Positions 37,013 through 48,557 of a DNA stretch of 64,000 bases are shown in pieces. Under the pieces are notes generated by a model. That model was not told the origin of the DNA, did not search any database, and worked only from the letters and a program-made list of their open reading frames with translations. This DNA is from Mytilus californianus (taxonomy: Eukaryota > Mollusca > Bivalvia > Mytilida > Mytilidae). Location: contig NW_026262581.1 of the NCBI RefSeq assembly GCF_021869535.1, positions 100,492,271-100,556,270 of the forward strand. The letters are read 5' to 3'. Made by a program: the position numbers and the translations under genes. Positions within the stretch are counted from its first letter, which is position 1; the number at the start of each line of letters is the position of its first letter.

Positions 37013-37200
37013 TCATTTTTTTCCTTCACTGTTGTCACGCATACTACACGTGTTTGTACGCAAACTGGACAGGTTTGAGGGTAGATAAGAACGAAAATCA
37101 TCTTTCTGCAATGAGCTAATAACTGAATTTACATCGTCAAGAAATTTGATACAAAATCTCAAATGACCTTTATTATGTCCAAACCTTAAATTGAAAACAC
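37013..37200 (-). CDS. weak candidate terminal exon, unrecognised
   Basis: On the minus strand the frame after a possible acceptor (TTAATTACAG/GTG, exon from 37200) reads about 61 codons, starting VFNLRFGHNKGHLRFCIKF and ending with a Lys-rich tail and TGA at 37013. The amino-acid mix looks more protein-like than neighbouring frames. The pyrimidine tract is poor, no upstream exon is identified, and I recognise no family. It may be chance or a decayed gene piece. Confidence 0.2.
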
Positions 37201-37684
37201 CTGTAATTAACGGGAACATTAATTAAGATCGATGACGTGTTTATTGCTACGATTTAGTGCTATTCTTCGATAAGAAAACTGCAGTACGTGCAGAACTGCA
37301 TATTCAAAGTATCAAAATTAATGCACGGCGTGATCGTAATATGATGCTGTGTAAACTTAATGGGCTTATTCATTATTTTCATACAAAAAATACAAAATTT
37401 TGTTCTGACAAATAGTTTTGTGTTACACAATTAAAACATGAAAAGAAAATATATGTGGGAAAAGTATCAATGTTTTTACCCAAGGTATATTTATTCGTAA
37501 TAATAATTTGATATTAGATAAATTCAGCATTAAAGACTTATTCAAACCGTGACCGTCTGAAATCCTTTTTTTTCTTATTTCAGGCAGCGGTCATGCGAAT
37601 TTCATTTCATTGATATTTTAACACCATGATGTTGCATAGAGTTATTTTAATATAGAACACATTAAACACTGGTGCTAAATAAAG
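37201..37684. other. AT-rich spacer
   Basis: Nothing recognised. Confidence 0.4.
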
Positions 37685-37775
37685 AAATAGAGATTTGGGG
37701 TATACGTGATGAGACAGCACCTATAAATGACATTTAAAATATTAAAACCTCTAGAAGTTCATTCACGGGTTTCAA
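37685..37775. repeat. short dispersed repeat ('gtcaatgagacagcaacc'), diverged
   Basis: 'gagatttggggtatacgtga', 'tgagacagcacc', 'aaacctctagaagttcattc' follow the family order. Confidence 0.5.
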
Positions 37776-37894
37776 TCATAGAAAAGTGTACATACAACAT
37801 AACGTGAAATAGGACCCGAAGCGGGGCGTCCGTTTGGCCGTGCGGGATGTATAAATTCGCAGTCACGTCCGGTCAAAAAGGGGACGTTACATCC

Positions 37895-38100
37895 GATGCC
37901 TCGTGCAGAGAGAGTGTCACGCTCTCTGCACGTTAAGAACCCTTGCAACAACCCTTTATACTCTCATCCAACAGTGGCATGCCTAATTTCCCGTCAATCA
38001 TCCCTTTTACAGAACCTACCTATTGTATTTATTATTAATTTGTTCTTTTCAAGAACACGCATGAAATATTTTGCACTGCCAGTGGACGAAAAAATAAACA
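37895..38100 (-). repeat. dispersed repeat family ('tccaggacgag'), minus orientation
   Basis: Reverse complement gives 'cgtccactggcagtgcaaaa', then an 'aataaatacaataggtaggt'-like stretch and 'gtgcagagagcgtgacactc', the order of the 12067 copy. Just upstream, 'tcgtgcagagagagtgtcac' and 'gctctctgcacg' form a short inverted repeat (37902-37932). Confidence 0.55.
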
Positions 38101-38306
38101 ACAATCAATCGATACAACATACCAATGTCAAAATCATCCAGTCTAAAAAAAGTTGTGAGCAAAAAAACAGACCAGCGAAGATCTGATATACCAAGTTCTG
38201 TGAAACAAGAACAAACATTTAAGATATTACTCATAAAAGGTAATTACTAATTAAGTTTCTCAGGGGGGGACAGATACTTGATTTCTCTCTCTCGCTAGTT
38301 TTAATA

Positions 38307-38768
38307 TTCATATAGGTACTTATTTTGTTGATTTCCCACTTTTTTCCAAAAACCGTTATTTTTTTTTTTTTTTTTTAGTTTCAATTATTTTCGCGTTTAC
38401 CTGTGTTAAATTAACATAAATACAATAGAAATAACATGTATTTGCTATTTACTATCAATTCCTAGTTTACTATCCACAGCGGTCCCTGATAATATATATC
38501 TATATATGATCATATATATTATTAGTGACCGCTGTAGATAGTAAACTAGGAATTGATAGTGAATAGCATACTACCAGTGATCGCTGTGGATAGTAAACTA
38601 GAAATTTATAGTAAATAGCAAATACATGTGATTTCTGGTATATTTATGTAAATATAACTTAGAAAAAACATTGAAAAATTGAAATTAAAAGAAAGAAAAA
38701 AAAAATACGGATTTTGGAAAAAAAATGGGGAGGCTAAAAAAATTGTCCTGTCCCCAAGTACCTATGAT
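38307..38768. mobile_element. foldback element, ~460 bp
   Basis: The ends 'cataggtactt' (reverse complement of 38757-38767) and 'catataggtactt' (38309) face each other. Inside, 'tttgctatttactatcaatt' and 'cctagtttactatccacagc' on the left are matched by inverted copies at 38525-38571 and again at 38580-38630. The centre is an AT palindrome (tatatatgatcatatata, about 38502-38519). The right arm carries one extra copy of the inner unit. Confidence 0.82.
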
Positions 38769-39667
38769 AATATTTGATGCTTTTCAATGTAAAAAAAATC
38801 CGTACTATTCAATATTGCATCTTGCAAATGTATCTTTAGGTCATCATTAATACATTTTTTTTTATTTCCTTCAAAATTGGAATTCAATTTGAAAAATCAA
38901 ATTTGCTTTCATAAACTCATGACATAAAATTATTTTTGAGACAAAAAAGAAAGAAAAAAGACATCAATGGTAACGATGAAAGTTCTTTTAAAGATAAAAA
39001 TTAACAAGAAATTGTGTGTCACTGTTGACACTGTTTTGTCATTCCACTCGGGAAATATTTTTACAACGAAGTCACATATCCTTGTGAAATACTCCACGAA
39101 GAACATCAGTGATACTTGTTTTGAATCCTCGGTTGACGCTTTTGAACTAAACCATGCAAGGCATCACTCAGAATTAATAATAAAACGTTATGGTTTTCTA
39201 TTTCTATTTTGAGAGAGCTTTCTATTATGGTGTCCTCTTTGCGGTCCGCGTCCAATCATGCCAATTCCAATGAGCCTAATAAATGTAATTTTCAGAAAAT
39301 ATACAGTTTATCTTATAATCATTCAACAATAAAAAAAGATTATTTTTTATTTATATGTTTTCTTTGGCGTAATTGTATTGTAAACTAATATCAATATCCT
39401 CTAAAATTTAAAAATTAACTATGATAATTGAACCATGAAATCTATGCCATACTGTATTGACTGCTTAAATCTTATAATCTGAAACCAGATCACTTGACCC
39501 TGAAATTGTGGCATAACATCAATAAGCCGTATATTTTACAAAGATTGTCTGGTGATGCGACCTTAAACTTGAAACTTAATCATCCTTTGGAACTTTCCTT
39601 AATTGATCTGTATCTTGGTCTGTTTTGTTAATGAAGAAACATAAATGTAAAAGGTCTTTATTTTATA
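38769..39667. other. AT-rich spacer
   Basis: An 81-codon frame at 38967 has no supporting features. Nothing recognised. Confidence 0.4.
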
Positions 39668-39770
39668 TAAAAAGAAGATGTGGTATGATTGCCAACGAGA
39701 CAACTCTCCACAATAGACCAAATGACACAGAAATTAACAACTATAGGTCACCGTATAAGTCACCGTATAC
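39668..39770 (-). mobile_element. Penelope-like 3' tail copy, short
   Basis: 'aaagaagatgtggtatgatt', 'gccaacgagacaactctcca', 'caactataggtcaccgta': about 100 bp from the shared 3' end. The 151-codon frame 39625-40080 starts in this copy and runs into the adjacent satellite units; it is not accepted as a gene. Confidence 0.8.
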
Positions 39771-39894
39771 CTATAAGTCAAAATTGGAAGAACAAACTAA
39801 CAGAGCACACGCAAAGAAGAGAACATCATATGTACCCTTCCGGCACTTGACAGGCGTTTCAGAAAACAACACAAATGCACACGCTGAAATTTGC

Positions 39895-40255
39895 AGCAAG
39901 TATTACATAAAATTCACATCATCAATGATCCATGCAAATGAGGTAAAGGTCAAGCGAACCTTGTCAAACAGACGTATACAATTCCAATCATTCCATACAC
40001 CTACTATAGATGACCTATTGCTTTTGTTTCTGAGAAACGGATCAAAACACACAAAGTTAACATTGACCAATGAACAATGATAATCAGGTCAAGGTCAGAT
40101 AAAACCTGCCAGACAGACCTGTAAACCTAACAGTCTTTCCATACACCAAATATAGTTGACCTATTGTTCATAGTATCCGACATACGAACTTGACCACGAA
40201 AAATTAACCTTGATCACTGATGCATTGAATCAGGCCGAGGTCAGGTAGCAATACA
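39895..40255. repeat. satellite-like units ('caaggtcag'), 2-3 copies
   Basis: Units contain 'gaggtaaaggtcaagcgaac' (39940), 'caggtcaaggtcagataaaa' (40086) and 'caggccgaggtcaggta' (about 40231), each followed by 'agacagac' and 'caccaaatatagttgaccta'-type words. Spacing is about 146 bp. Confidence 0.78.
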
Positions 40256-41369
40256 CAGTTACTTAGGAGTTTGGATTCGCATTTTCGCCCAGTGAATTTT
40301 TCAAATAAGAAAGTTATTGTGTAATAAAATTAATTTTTAGATAGCTGAAGAATAATATAATCTTCAAAGTGGGTTTATATGAACATCAAGATTGTTTTAT
40401 GCATGTTTTACAGGCCACTTTTTTGTTTGGTAGTATTTTCACATCCGTACTAGCCATAGGTCCAGAAATTATCGTAATGTTTTCCTAAGAAAATATTATG
40501 CTCGAACTTTTCAATTCAATTTGAAGGAAAATTAGGTGAAATGCATATGATTTTTATTTAAACTCCTGATAGATAAATGTCAATGGTTTCAGAAAAGGTA
40601 CCACTGAAATGGGTGAAATTTTACATTGGACCAAAGTTTGTGGTATGACATCTACCATCTCAGTTTTTTAAATATTTTGTATCAAATAAATGCAGATTGT
40701 TGCCATGTTTATATTTAACAATTTGAACTATTGGAAATCAAATCTATGGAATTACTATTTCCATACATATGCACATACACGACACAAATTGTAAGCCTTA
40801 TTTGGTAAAAAGCAAGGAAAAGAGGGTGGTTAAAAATATGTGACAATTTTAAGTGTTTTCCTAACTGTGTATTGCTAACTGCTGTGAATCCTGTCTGACC
40901 GACATGAAGACATAACAAGGACTCCGTATACCAAATATTGTTATCTTATTACGTATTATAAGTGAGGAATTCACACGAGTAACAAAACTATACAGTTCTT
41001 TAAGCAGTCGCTGAACCATGATAATCAGACCAAAGACAGAGGACATAATTATGGCACACGGACACTTCGTAACAATCATCTGTATACAAGGTAAGAAGCA
41101 TCCTGGTATTCTATCCTCTGAAATATAAAGCGTACGTCACCGCCGGATTATAATCCCTGTCTAACATTCTTCATTTTCGTCCCATGCAAGACAAAACAAT
41201 GGCAGTATATAGCACGAATACGGAATGTTATTTAAAGTGTTTTACATAGTAAATGGTATGAATGGTATAATTACATATATAATAGTTTACGTCACATCGT
41301 GCATCAAATCAAATAGCAAAGCATATTATAGTATAGTGTAGTTGAGATTGCTTATATTTGTGCTTTGTG
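40256..41369. other. AT-rich stretch with one isolated satellite unit
   Basis: A single diverged unit of the 'caaggtcag' family is seen near 40880-40950 ('tcctgtctgaccgacatgaa', 'gtataccaaatattgttatc'). The rest is unremarkable. Confidence 0.45.
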
Positions 41370-41466
41370 TCCACAGGCACTTGTCTCTGAAAAAAAACCC
41401 AAACTTATATACCTTAATGTTATATCAAGGTATATAGGTATTTTTTTCAGAGACAAATGCCTGTGT
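41370..41466. repeat. hairpin element, ~97 bp
   Basis: 'ccacaggcacttgtctctga' plus an A-run pairs with a T-run plus 'cagagacaaatgcctgtgt'. The inner part 'tatacctt...aaggtata' is a second stem. It abuts the 5' side of the tail copy at 41483. Confidence 0.85.
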
Positions 41467-41482
41467 TTATGTCCATTTTACA

Positions 41483-41862
41483 TTTTTCTCATGATATGCT
41501 GCTACACCACTGTCCGAGGTTATAGGGGAGGGTTGAGCGCTCATAAACATGTTTGATCAGGCACATTCTTTATGTGCATGTCTCATGCCAGGAACATGTA
41601 ATTTAGTGGTTGTTGTTGGTTCATGTCTGTAAAATTATTTTTTTTCTTAAATTGAATTCTCATAAATTAGGCCGCTAGTTTTCTCGTTTGAATTGTTTCA
41701 CATTTTTCATGTCAGGCCTCTTATTGCTGACTATACGGTATGGGTTTTTCTCTTTGTTGGAGGCCGAACGATGACCTATAATTGCTAACATCCAAGTCAT
41801 TTAATCTCTGGTTGATAGTTGTCTTATTCGGCAATCATACCAGATCTCCTCTATATATTTCA
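41483..41862 (+). mobile_element. Penelope-like 3' tail copy, 5'-truncated
   Basis: Same orientation as the 540-2792 element. Words in order: 'gctacaccactgtccgaggt', 'acattctttatgtgcatgtc', 'ggccgctagttttctcgttt', 'ctgactatacggtatggg', 'ggcaatcataccagatctcc'. It lacks everything upstream of tail position ~2420. Confidence 0.85.
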
Positions 41863-42599
41863 ATATTAGATTGATTGATTGTTGGTTATTGAAGATCCAG
41901 CGGCAATATTTCATTCATATTCAGCATGTTAAGAGTTCAAAATATAAAACTTATCCAAATGATAGAGAACAAAGACTTTTGGCCCATAAGTGAAGTAGTG
42001 AGATATGGACATACACGGCATATTGAGTCTTTGTGTGACTTTAAAGATGTGATTTGTTAAGTGGCATAAAAAAGGGGTGTTTAGAGTGCACAACAAAACA
42101 TCTCCAAATGGGCTTTTTTTCCAATGAATCGAGCGCACACTCAAGAAGATCAGTCGTATGAAGCATATAGTGTGTGCTCGATTCTTTGGGATGTACCAAT
42201 ATAACCTGGAACAAAGCCATTCTTGTCGAAAAAGGTTATGAATTTAAGATTTGAAGTGTTTATATCCTCTGCCGGTTTTTCTCAGAAGTCTTTAATATTT
42301 AATTATTTAGTGAAGAGACTTTTGTCTAGCTCAACTAAACGGGGTATCCCTATACATGCTACCTTAAGTATCAAAGTTCTATAACTCTTTCAACTACAAA
42401 ATACAGGTTCGAATGTACAAATTACTATGTAAATTTACATTTTCAAGAATTTTACAATATACACGTATTAAAAGATATCAGGATATTCCAAGGAAACAAA
42501 AATTAAAAGGATTGGTAGGCAACATTATGACAAAAAGGATGATAAGACAAACAACAGTTTTCAGAGCACTACACAAAAACTATATAAAACACCAGAGGG
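41863..42599. other. spacer with a 16 bp stem inverted repeat
   Basis: 'gaatcgagcgcacact' (about 42125) and 'agtgtgtgctcgattc' (about 42168) form a stem with one mismatch and a loop of about 28 bp. A 71-codon minus-strand frame here has no support. Confidence 0.5.
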
Positions 42600-42660
42600 G
42601 GATTTTGGTTCTCCGGAAGGGTAATCAGTAACTGATCCACTCATTGACCAATTCGTGTTG
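42600..42660 (+). repeat. fragment of the 'ccggaagggtaag' repeat
   Basis: 'gattttggttctccggaagg' and 'gtaatcagtaactgatccac'. It forms the end of a 72-codon frame, which is rejected for that reason. Confidence 0.55.
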
Positions 42661-43275
42661 TTAAAATACATACGAACCCTTTTATTTGAAGAAACAAAAC
42701 AACAACAATATAACTTCAGTATTCGTCATCATTTCAGAATATTCCTTATTAAAGACTGACACGTCATTGTATATACTTACTCCAGTATACATAATATTTG
42801 TCATGTTTAATTGTCTTATCACGTTTACTATCTACTGTTAGTAGTTGGTGATACTATAAACAGAAATCAGATGAAGACTGAAGAGCTAGAACATTCTTGA
42901 CATTACATTATATATAATTCTGATTATTATCAAGAGGGTTAATAAATAGCAATGGAAGAGTCGTTATATTTTATATGATATATGATATTAATATCCTTTT
43001 AATATTAAATTTCCTTTGTTCTACAGGATTTTCATAAAACTGTTATATCAGGCAATACTCATAAATGAACCTCCTACAAAATTACTTGGGAGGTGCACAT
43101 TAATGTGTCGCATCAATTTTTAAACGAACTTATAAAAATAAAACTTTGATAAAACCTTATTGTAAGATAGTCCCTTATTAGCCCAGTACCTTTAAAATTT
43201 TCGGCTGTACAAGAAATAACTGTTTTAAGGGAGGTGTCAGAGAGGCATTTAAATCAGATGGGTGTTTGTTTGTTA
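42661..43275. other. AT-rich spacer
   Basis: Nothing recognised. Confidence 0.4.
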
Positions 43276-43305
43276 CCCACCCCCCCCCCCCCCCCCCCCC
43301 CCCCC
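43276..43305. repeat. poly-C tract, 25 C run
   Basis: 'cccac' is followed by 25 consecutive C (43281-43305) in otherwise AT-rich DNA. The opposite strand is poly-G, able to form a quadruplex; the length may also be an assembly or polymerase artefact. Confidence 0.95.
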
Positions 43306-45064
43306 ACCACCAAGAAGGAATTAATCCTGAATATTGAATACATAATATTGTGAGTGATTGGTTTACTTAATATTGCCTCTCCAACAAACACTGGATTTAT
43401 AGAACAACACTTATTTTTACCAGTACACGATCACTCGTTTTTTACTTTCCGTTTAAATCAAGGAAACATTTGATGAAGGCCTTGATATCAGCGGTTTACT
43501 CCTGGTTTGCCCACATTTATTTATACCAATTATCTATTAGTAAAGAAAACAAATAAGACAAAAGGTTTAATGAGCATACAATTGTATAGTCTCTTTGGTT
43601 CCTTTTTTGCCTAGGTGTATACTGACAGTTAGTCTTTGAGAAATAGGGGGTGCTGCTATTTGAAGCTGATTTTTTTTACAAACAATTTTTATACATATTT
43701 CTATGTCCATCAATACAAGGTTTAATAATACTAAATCTTCTTATTTTATATTAACAACAATTGGTCCTATCAAGTACATGTACTTAGTTTATTAATTACA
43801 ACAGGATCGACTGACCCTTAAAATACAGATTATCTCTTGATGATTGTACATTGTAATCGGTTCATTTAAATAACCCTTCAGTATAATGATAGGTTTCAAA
43901 TTTTAATTTAACTAAATAACAAACAGAAACAATTAAAGGATGAATCGACGAGGGAAATATAGATGTTTCCTTACCTTGATTGTTGACGTGTTAAGAAATT
44001 GTTTGTTGTTGTTTCTTTCACAAATTAATTATCCTTTTTAAGATTTAAACATATGCAAGCACACTGTATACTTTCACCTGTGTATGTAATCACCTGAACC
44101 GATCAAATATGTATAAACAAAGTATACTGAACAGAAACAATTTTACATCAAAACTACTTAGCATTTAAAAACTTACAAGTTGTACACAATTTTGTGACGT
44201 AAGCAGCTTTTGTAAATAAAACTAGAGGTCCAACTGAGACTATATCGTCAGACCTTATATTGAACTAGATTGATAGATAAATCTTTTACTTCTGAAGTAT
44301 ACTTTCAAGCAAAATTAAGTTAAGTCCAATTTACTGGTCATGAACAGTAGATATCCCTGTGGAAGTAATATACATAACCTTGAAAGACAAAGAAACAGCA
44401 TTTGGTAAGTGCATATGGTCTACTGTTAGAAGTTGAATGAACTGCTAGTGTCGCAAACAGCTGTTCGAGTTCAAAAGTCTGAACTATCCACCTCCATTAC
44501 GTATAAGGCATAACCATGACATACCACGTTGTGACTGGCCGCATGGGCTAGCTCTTGTTAAGAAAATCCTATAATGACTAGCTATATTTTGATTAAATAA
44601 AAACAATTTTCACGAAGAGAAATGAAAAAATCGTGCCTTGTATTTTAATTTTTGTACACAGCAGCCACCAAATCATCTATACAAATTAATCAATTAAGTT
44701 TTTCGTATTTTCAGTCATTACTGGCAGAGGAAAGTAAGTACCGTTCTATTTTAGCCTTTTTCCTATGAGGATAAGAATCATCAACGATTATTCTCAGAAA
44801 GGATATAAAATGTATCATTTAATCAAGCCTTACCAGGATTTTCATAGAATTTTTCATCAAATTGTTATTCTTAGTGACGATGATGTGTTTGATTCGAATA
44901 ACAAAAGTTAAACGGCCAAATGAGGCACGAAGTTGAAGAACATTGAGGAATCAAACTTCCGAAAGTGTCCGTCTGTCGTATTTCTTTTGTCCTTGGCCTT
45001 ATTTCTATGGTTCAAACACTGTCTAAACAAACAGTGATATGATAACTATAATTTTTATGTTTGA
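43306..45064. other. AT-rich non-coding stretch
   Basis: No gene or repeat recognised in about 1.75 kb. Confidence 0.45.
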
Positions 45065-45670
45065 TCCTTGTATGGTCTACACGTCCGTCAGACAGACGTC
45101 ACCTGACCTTGACATAATTTCATGGATCAGTACTATAAGTAAAATGTCAACTATATTTGGTGTATGGAATGATTGTAAAGTGTACATGTCTGTATGGTAG
45201 GTTTCATCTATCCTTGACGTCATTTTTATTGTTCAGTGGTCAATGTTATGTTTTGTGCTTTGGTCTGTTTCTTAGATACTATAAGCAATATAAAGGTCAA
45301 CTATATTAGGTGTGTGGAAAGATTGTTGGGCGTACTTGTCCATCTGAAAGAACCTCATTCATTTTCATGGTTAGTTGGTCAATAATAACTTTTTTTGTGG
45401 TTTGGACAATTTCTCAGATACTATAAGCAATAGGTCAACTATATTTGGTGTATGGAAGGATTACGACGTGTAAACGTCTGTTTGACAGGGTAACCCCAGT
45501 TCGCCTGACTTTGAATATATTTTCAGGGTTCAGTAGTCTTGCAATGTTTACTTTTTGTGGTTATGTCTGTTTCTCAGATACTGTAAGCAATAGGTAAACA
45601 ATAGTTGGTATAATGGAATGATTGTAATGCGTACATTTTCGTCTGGCAGGATTTAACTGACCTTAACTTA
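45065..45670 (-). repeat. satellite-like array ('caaggtcag' family), ~150 bp x 4
   Basis: 'gtcaactatatttggtgtat' or variants recur at 45146, 45295, 45434 and 45594. Each unit also has 'gattgta', 'gtctg', 'gacctt' and 'ctcagatactataagcaata'. This is the reverse orientation of the units at 35880 and 39895. Confidence 0.85.
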
Positions 45671-45769
45671 TTAACTTGTATCATTGATAATGTTATATAA
45701 TACTTATAATAATATGAATCTGAGCATGATAAGTAAAGCTATCGCGACATTTCTCTTGTTTAATAAGAT

Positions 45770-46140
45770 GTACAGCGAGCTATTGTTCATTAATGTTACC
45801 CCCGCTATAAATATTTGTTGAACAGGAAATGGATATTAGCGATTGATGTGAAAAAACATGACATGGTATTGTATGCTAAAAGTCACGTGAAACTAGCTAA
45901 CAAATTTCAGGAACCTCTGATTCGAAATTCCTGAGAAAATGCGTCGAAAAGTTTCATGTATGGCTATATGTGTAGGAATATTTAAGTTTTGTTAAACAGG
46001 AATGTGATGAGCGATGGGTGTGAAAATGCAGTATAGAGCATACTTTCATAAAGACTGGTACCATATTTTAGGAAGCTCAGAAAAATGCGAAGAAAATTTC
46101 ATGGGGCGGACGGACGGAAATAGGTACACTAGTACACCCC
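45770..46140. repeat. dispersed repeat, second copy of the 22790 family
   Basis: 'acccccgctataaatatttg', 'ttgaacaggaaatgg', 'caaatttcaggaacctctga', 'tttcatggggcggacggacg' follow the order of 22790-23135, again with the inner part present twice. Confidence 0.75.
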
Positions 46141-47360
46141 CTCATTAGGAGCAGGTGTATACTGTGACAAAGTTTACAGAAAGAAGGACGAAAAGCCAAC
46201 TGATGACAATAACACATTGGTCCTTTGGGGCAAGGGAGCTAGAACAAATAGCTTTGTCTGTTGTTTTAATTGGACAGTATCTATTTGCCCAATAGAAAAA
46301 ACTTCACCTTTTGCACAAAAATGAAATTTACAAAATGCATGAAATACAGGAAAAAGATATACATATAAGTGCAGCTGCTCCAAATTAAATTTCTATCCGA
46401 TTTGCATAAAAGATTAACTCTAAATTGAAGCAGAATTGGAATTATCTTCTGAATTTCTTAAATTGATACCAATCACCGTGATATTTATGCAGATTTTTTT
46501 TTTCCTTTTGGTATCATTTATATTTTTTATGACTCCTTTCTCATTTTTTTTTTGTTTGGTCTGTCGCATCTGTGATCGCAAGTTATGATACCAATAGTCG
46601 CTCAGTTAACAAAGTATTATAGATGTCAAGTATAAGTTCATCTATCGGTCGCATAATATATGTAGAATCATTAGTTAATATCATGATGTAGTAAATTATT
46701 CAATTGCTTCTATTAGTATTACCACCGAGATCAAAAGTATATGTTTCTAACAACAACCAAAATGCCCACGCATCTGAAGTGAGTGTGTTATGCAAAAAGT
46801 CTGCCTCACAACTCCTCTTTATTTAGTTTCTAAGTTTATATAGGTATTTATTAATGGAGGTACAAAAACACGTGTACAAAAGACGGGGGTTGCTTTTATA
46901 TTTTCATATCTATCTGAATATAGACATACAATTTTCCAATATACAAGGCTTAAGTAAAGATTTCACAAATAAGGCAAGACATCGTGTTTCCAAATAATTA
47001 CATTATATACTTAATCAATATTACCAGATAACAGCTTTTTTTGTCACTCGCCTAATAAAGGCAATTGCTGTTCTTATACTCTTATTGAGCGCCAATTTTG
47101 TTTTAATTATATACATTTCGATGTATAACGGACAAACGGCTCAACAGGTTGTCATGAACTTTCCAAATCAATACAGTTTATTTATTGTGAAAGAAATGAA
47201 CAGTCTTAGGAATAATTTATTTTGTCAAGAACATTATCTTTCGTGAAATAGAAGAAAGTCATAGAAATTACTGGCTTGCCTCCATACCACAATTCATCAT
47301 GTGTAAACGAACTCAAATTAACATTTTGATTTATAGTAAAATCAATATGTTTAGCAAATA
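46141..47360. other. AT-rich non-coding stretch
   Basis: Nothing recognised. Confidence 0.4.
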
Positions 47361-47643
47361 TTTAATAAAATTGTGTTTATTCTATGGTGGTTAGATGCGG
47401 CTATTACGCGTTTTAGCCTCAAGTTGATATTCCAAAACCGAAAACGCGAAGGCAAAATCGTCGATACTTCGCGTTTTCACCTTCACATTATTTGCAATTT
47501 TCGCATTTTTGCATTTTTGTGCTTTCGCCTTTTCGTCACAGAAGTATGCTTCCCATGCATATGTATAAATGCGTTACTCAGTTTGTTTGAAAAGTGGTAA
47601 AAGTTGTGATCATTTGACAATATACTAGGACTATTTGTGACGT
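47361..47643. repeat. direct duplication, copy A (~283 bp)
   Basis: Runs from 'tttaataaaattgtgtttat' to 'ctatttgtgacgt' and matches 48269-48557 throughout. It contains a stem of 'gaaaacgcgaag' (47440-47451) and 'cttcgcgttttc' (47467-47478), perfect over 12 bp. Frames of 75 (+) and 80 (-) codons cross it and are not accepted. Confidence 0.9.
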
Positions 47644-48268
47644 CAAGGATTCCCGAAAAGTCTGTGGTTGGGAGACGATCTAAATAAAAACTGCATACAC
47701 AATGCATTCGTGAATAAACCGGCAAACAGTTTTATACTTGTAAGAGTTCATATGCTAATGCGAGAACCAGCAGCACAATCTAAAATATATCTCTTCTGGT
47801 TTGAGCCCCGCGTTTTCCTGCAAATTCGGCCAATAAAAACAGTCCACTGACCCTCCCCCAACCTAAAAGAAAAAGAATAAAAGAGAAACTGATTTTTTTA
47901 ATATGAATAAATGAAGATGTACGTTAATGACACTTATGGTTGTTCTTGTCTAGTTTGGTTTAAATTGTCCCAGAAGTTATGCAGAGATGTAGAACTTTAA
48001 AACTAAACTGCAATAGTGGGTAAAAGTAGTAATTTAAGGGCAGTAACTCCAATATACAGTCAATTGATAGTTTTGGTCATGTTTCATTATTGTTCAACGC
48101 GTATTGTTCATCATGTTTACCGTCAGAATTTATGTCTATCATTAAAAGTTTGCAAGATAATAGGGAGAAATGCTTTAAATGCTAATATCGTCACTTATCC
48201 GTGCAATTACTTTTATAAGGCGTCAATTGATATGCTGATTATGTCTGATGTTTACAATTTTTTGAATA
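47644..48268. other. spacer between duplicated blocks
   Basis: Includes 'gtacgttaatgacactta' near 47918, which recurs after copy B near 48556 as 'gtacattaatgacactaa', so the duplicated unit may originally have been larger (about 905 bp period). Confidence 0.5.
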
Positions 48269-48557
48269 TTTAATAACATTGCGTTTATTCTATGGTGGTC
48301 AGATGCGGTCATTACGCGTTTTAGCCTCAAGTTGATATCCCAGAACCGAAAACACGAAGGCAAAATCGTCGATGCTTCGAGTTTTCGCCTTCGCATTATT
48401 TGCATTTTCGCATTTTCGCATTTTCTCATTTTTGTGTTTTCGCCTTTTTCTCATAGAAGTATGCTTCCCATGCAAATGTATAAATGCGTTACTCAGTTTG
48501 TTTGAAACGTGGTAAAAGTTGTGATCATTTGACAATATGCTATGAGTATTTGTGACG
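48269..48557. repeat. direct duplication, copy B (~289 bp)
   Basis: Starts 'tttaataacattgcgtttat', ends 'gtatttgtgacgt'. Two substitutions spoil the 12 bp stem seen in copy A. A short 'gcattttcgcatttt' repeat inside is expanded compared with copy A. Confidence 0.9.

Noticed and set aside
39625-40080. 151-codon plus-strand frame
   Set aside because: Made of a short Penelope-like tail copy followed by 'caaggtcag' satellite units; the frame is open by chance.
43276-43305. Telomere-like or assembly-gap marker
   Set aside because: A plain C run; no telomeric TTAGGG units are nearby.
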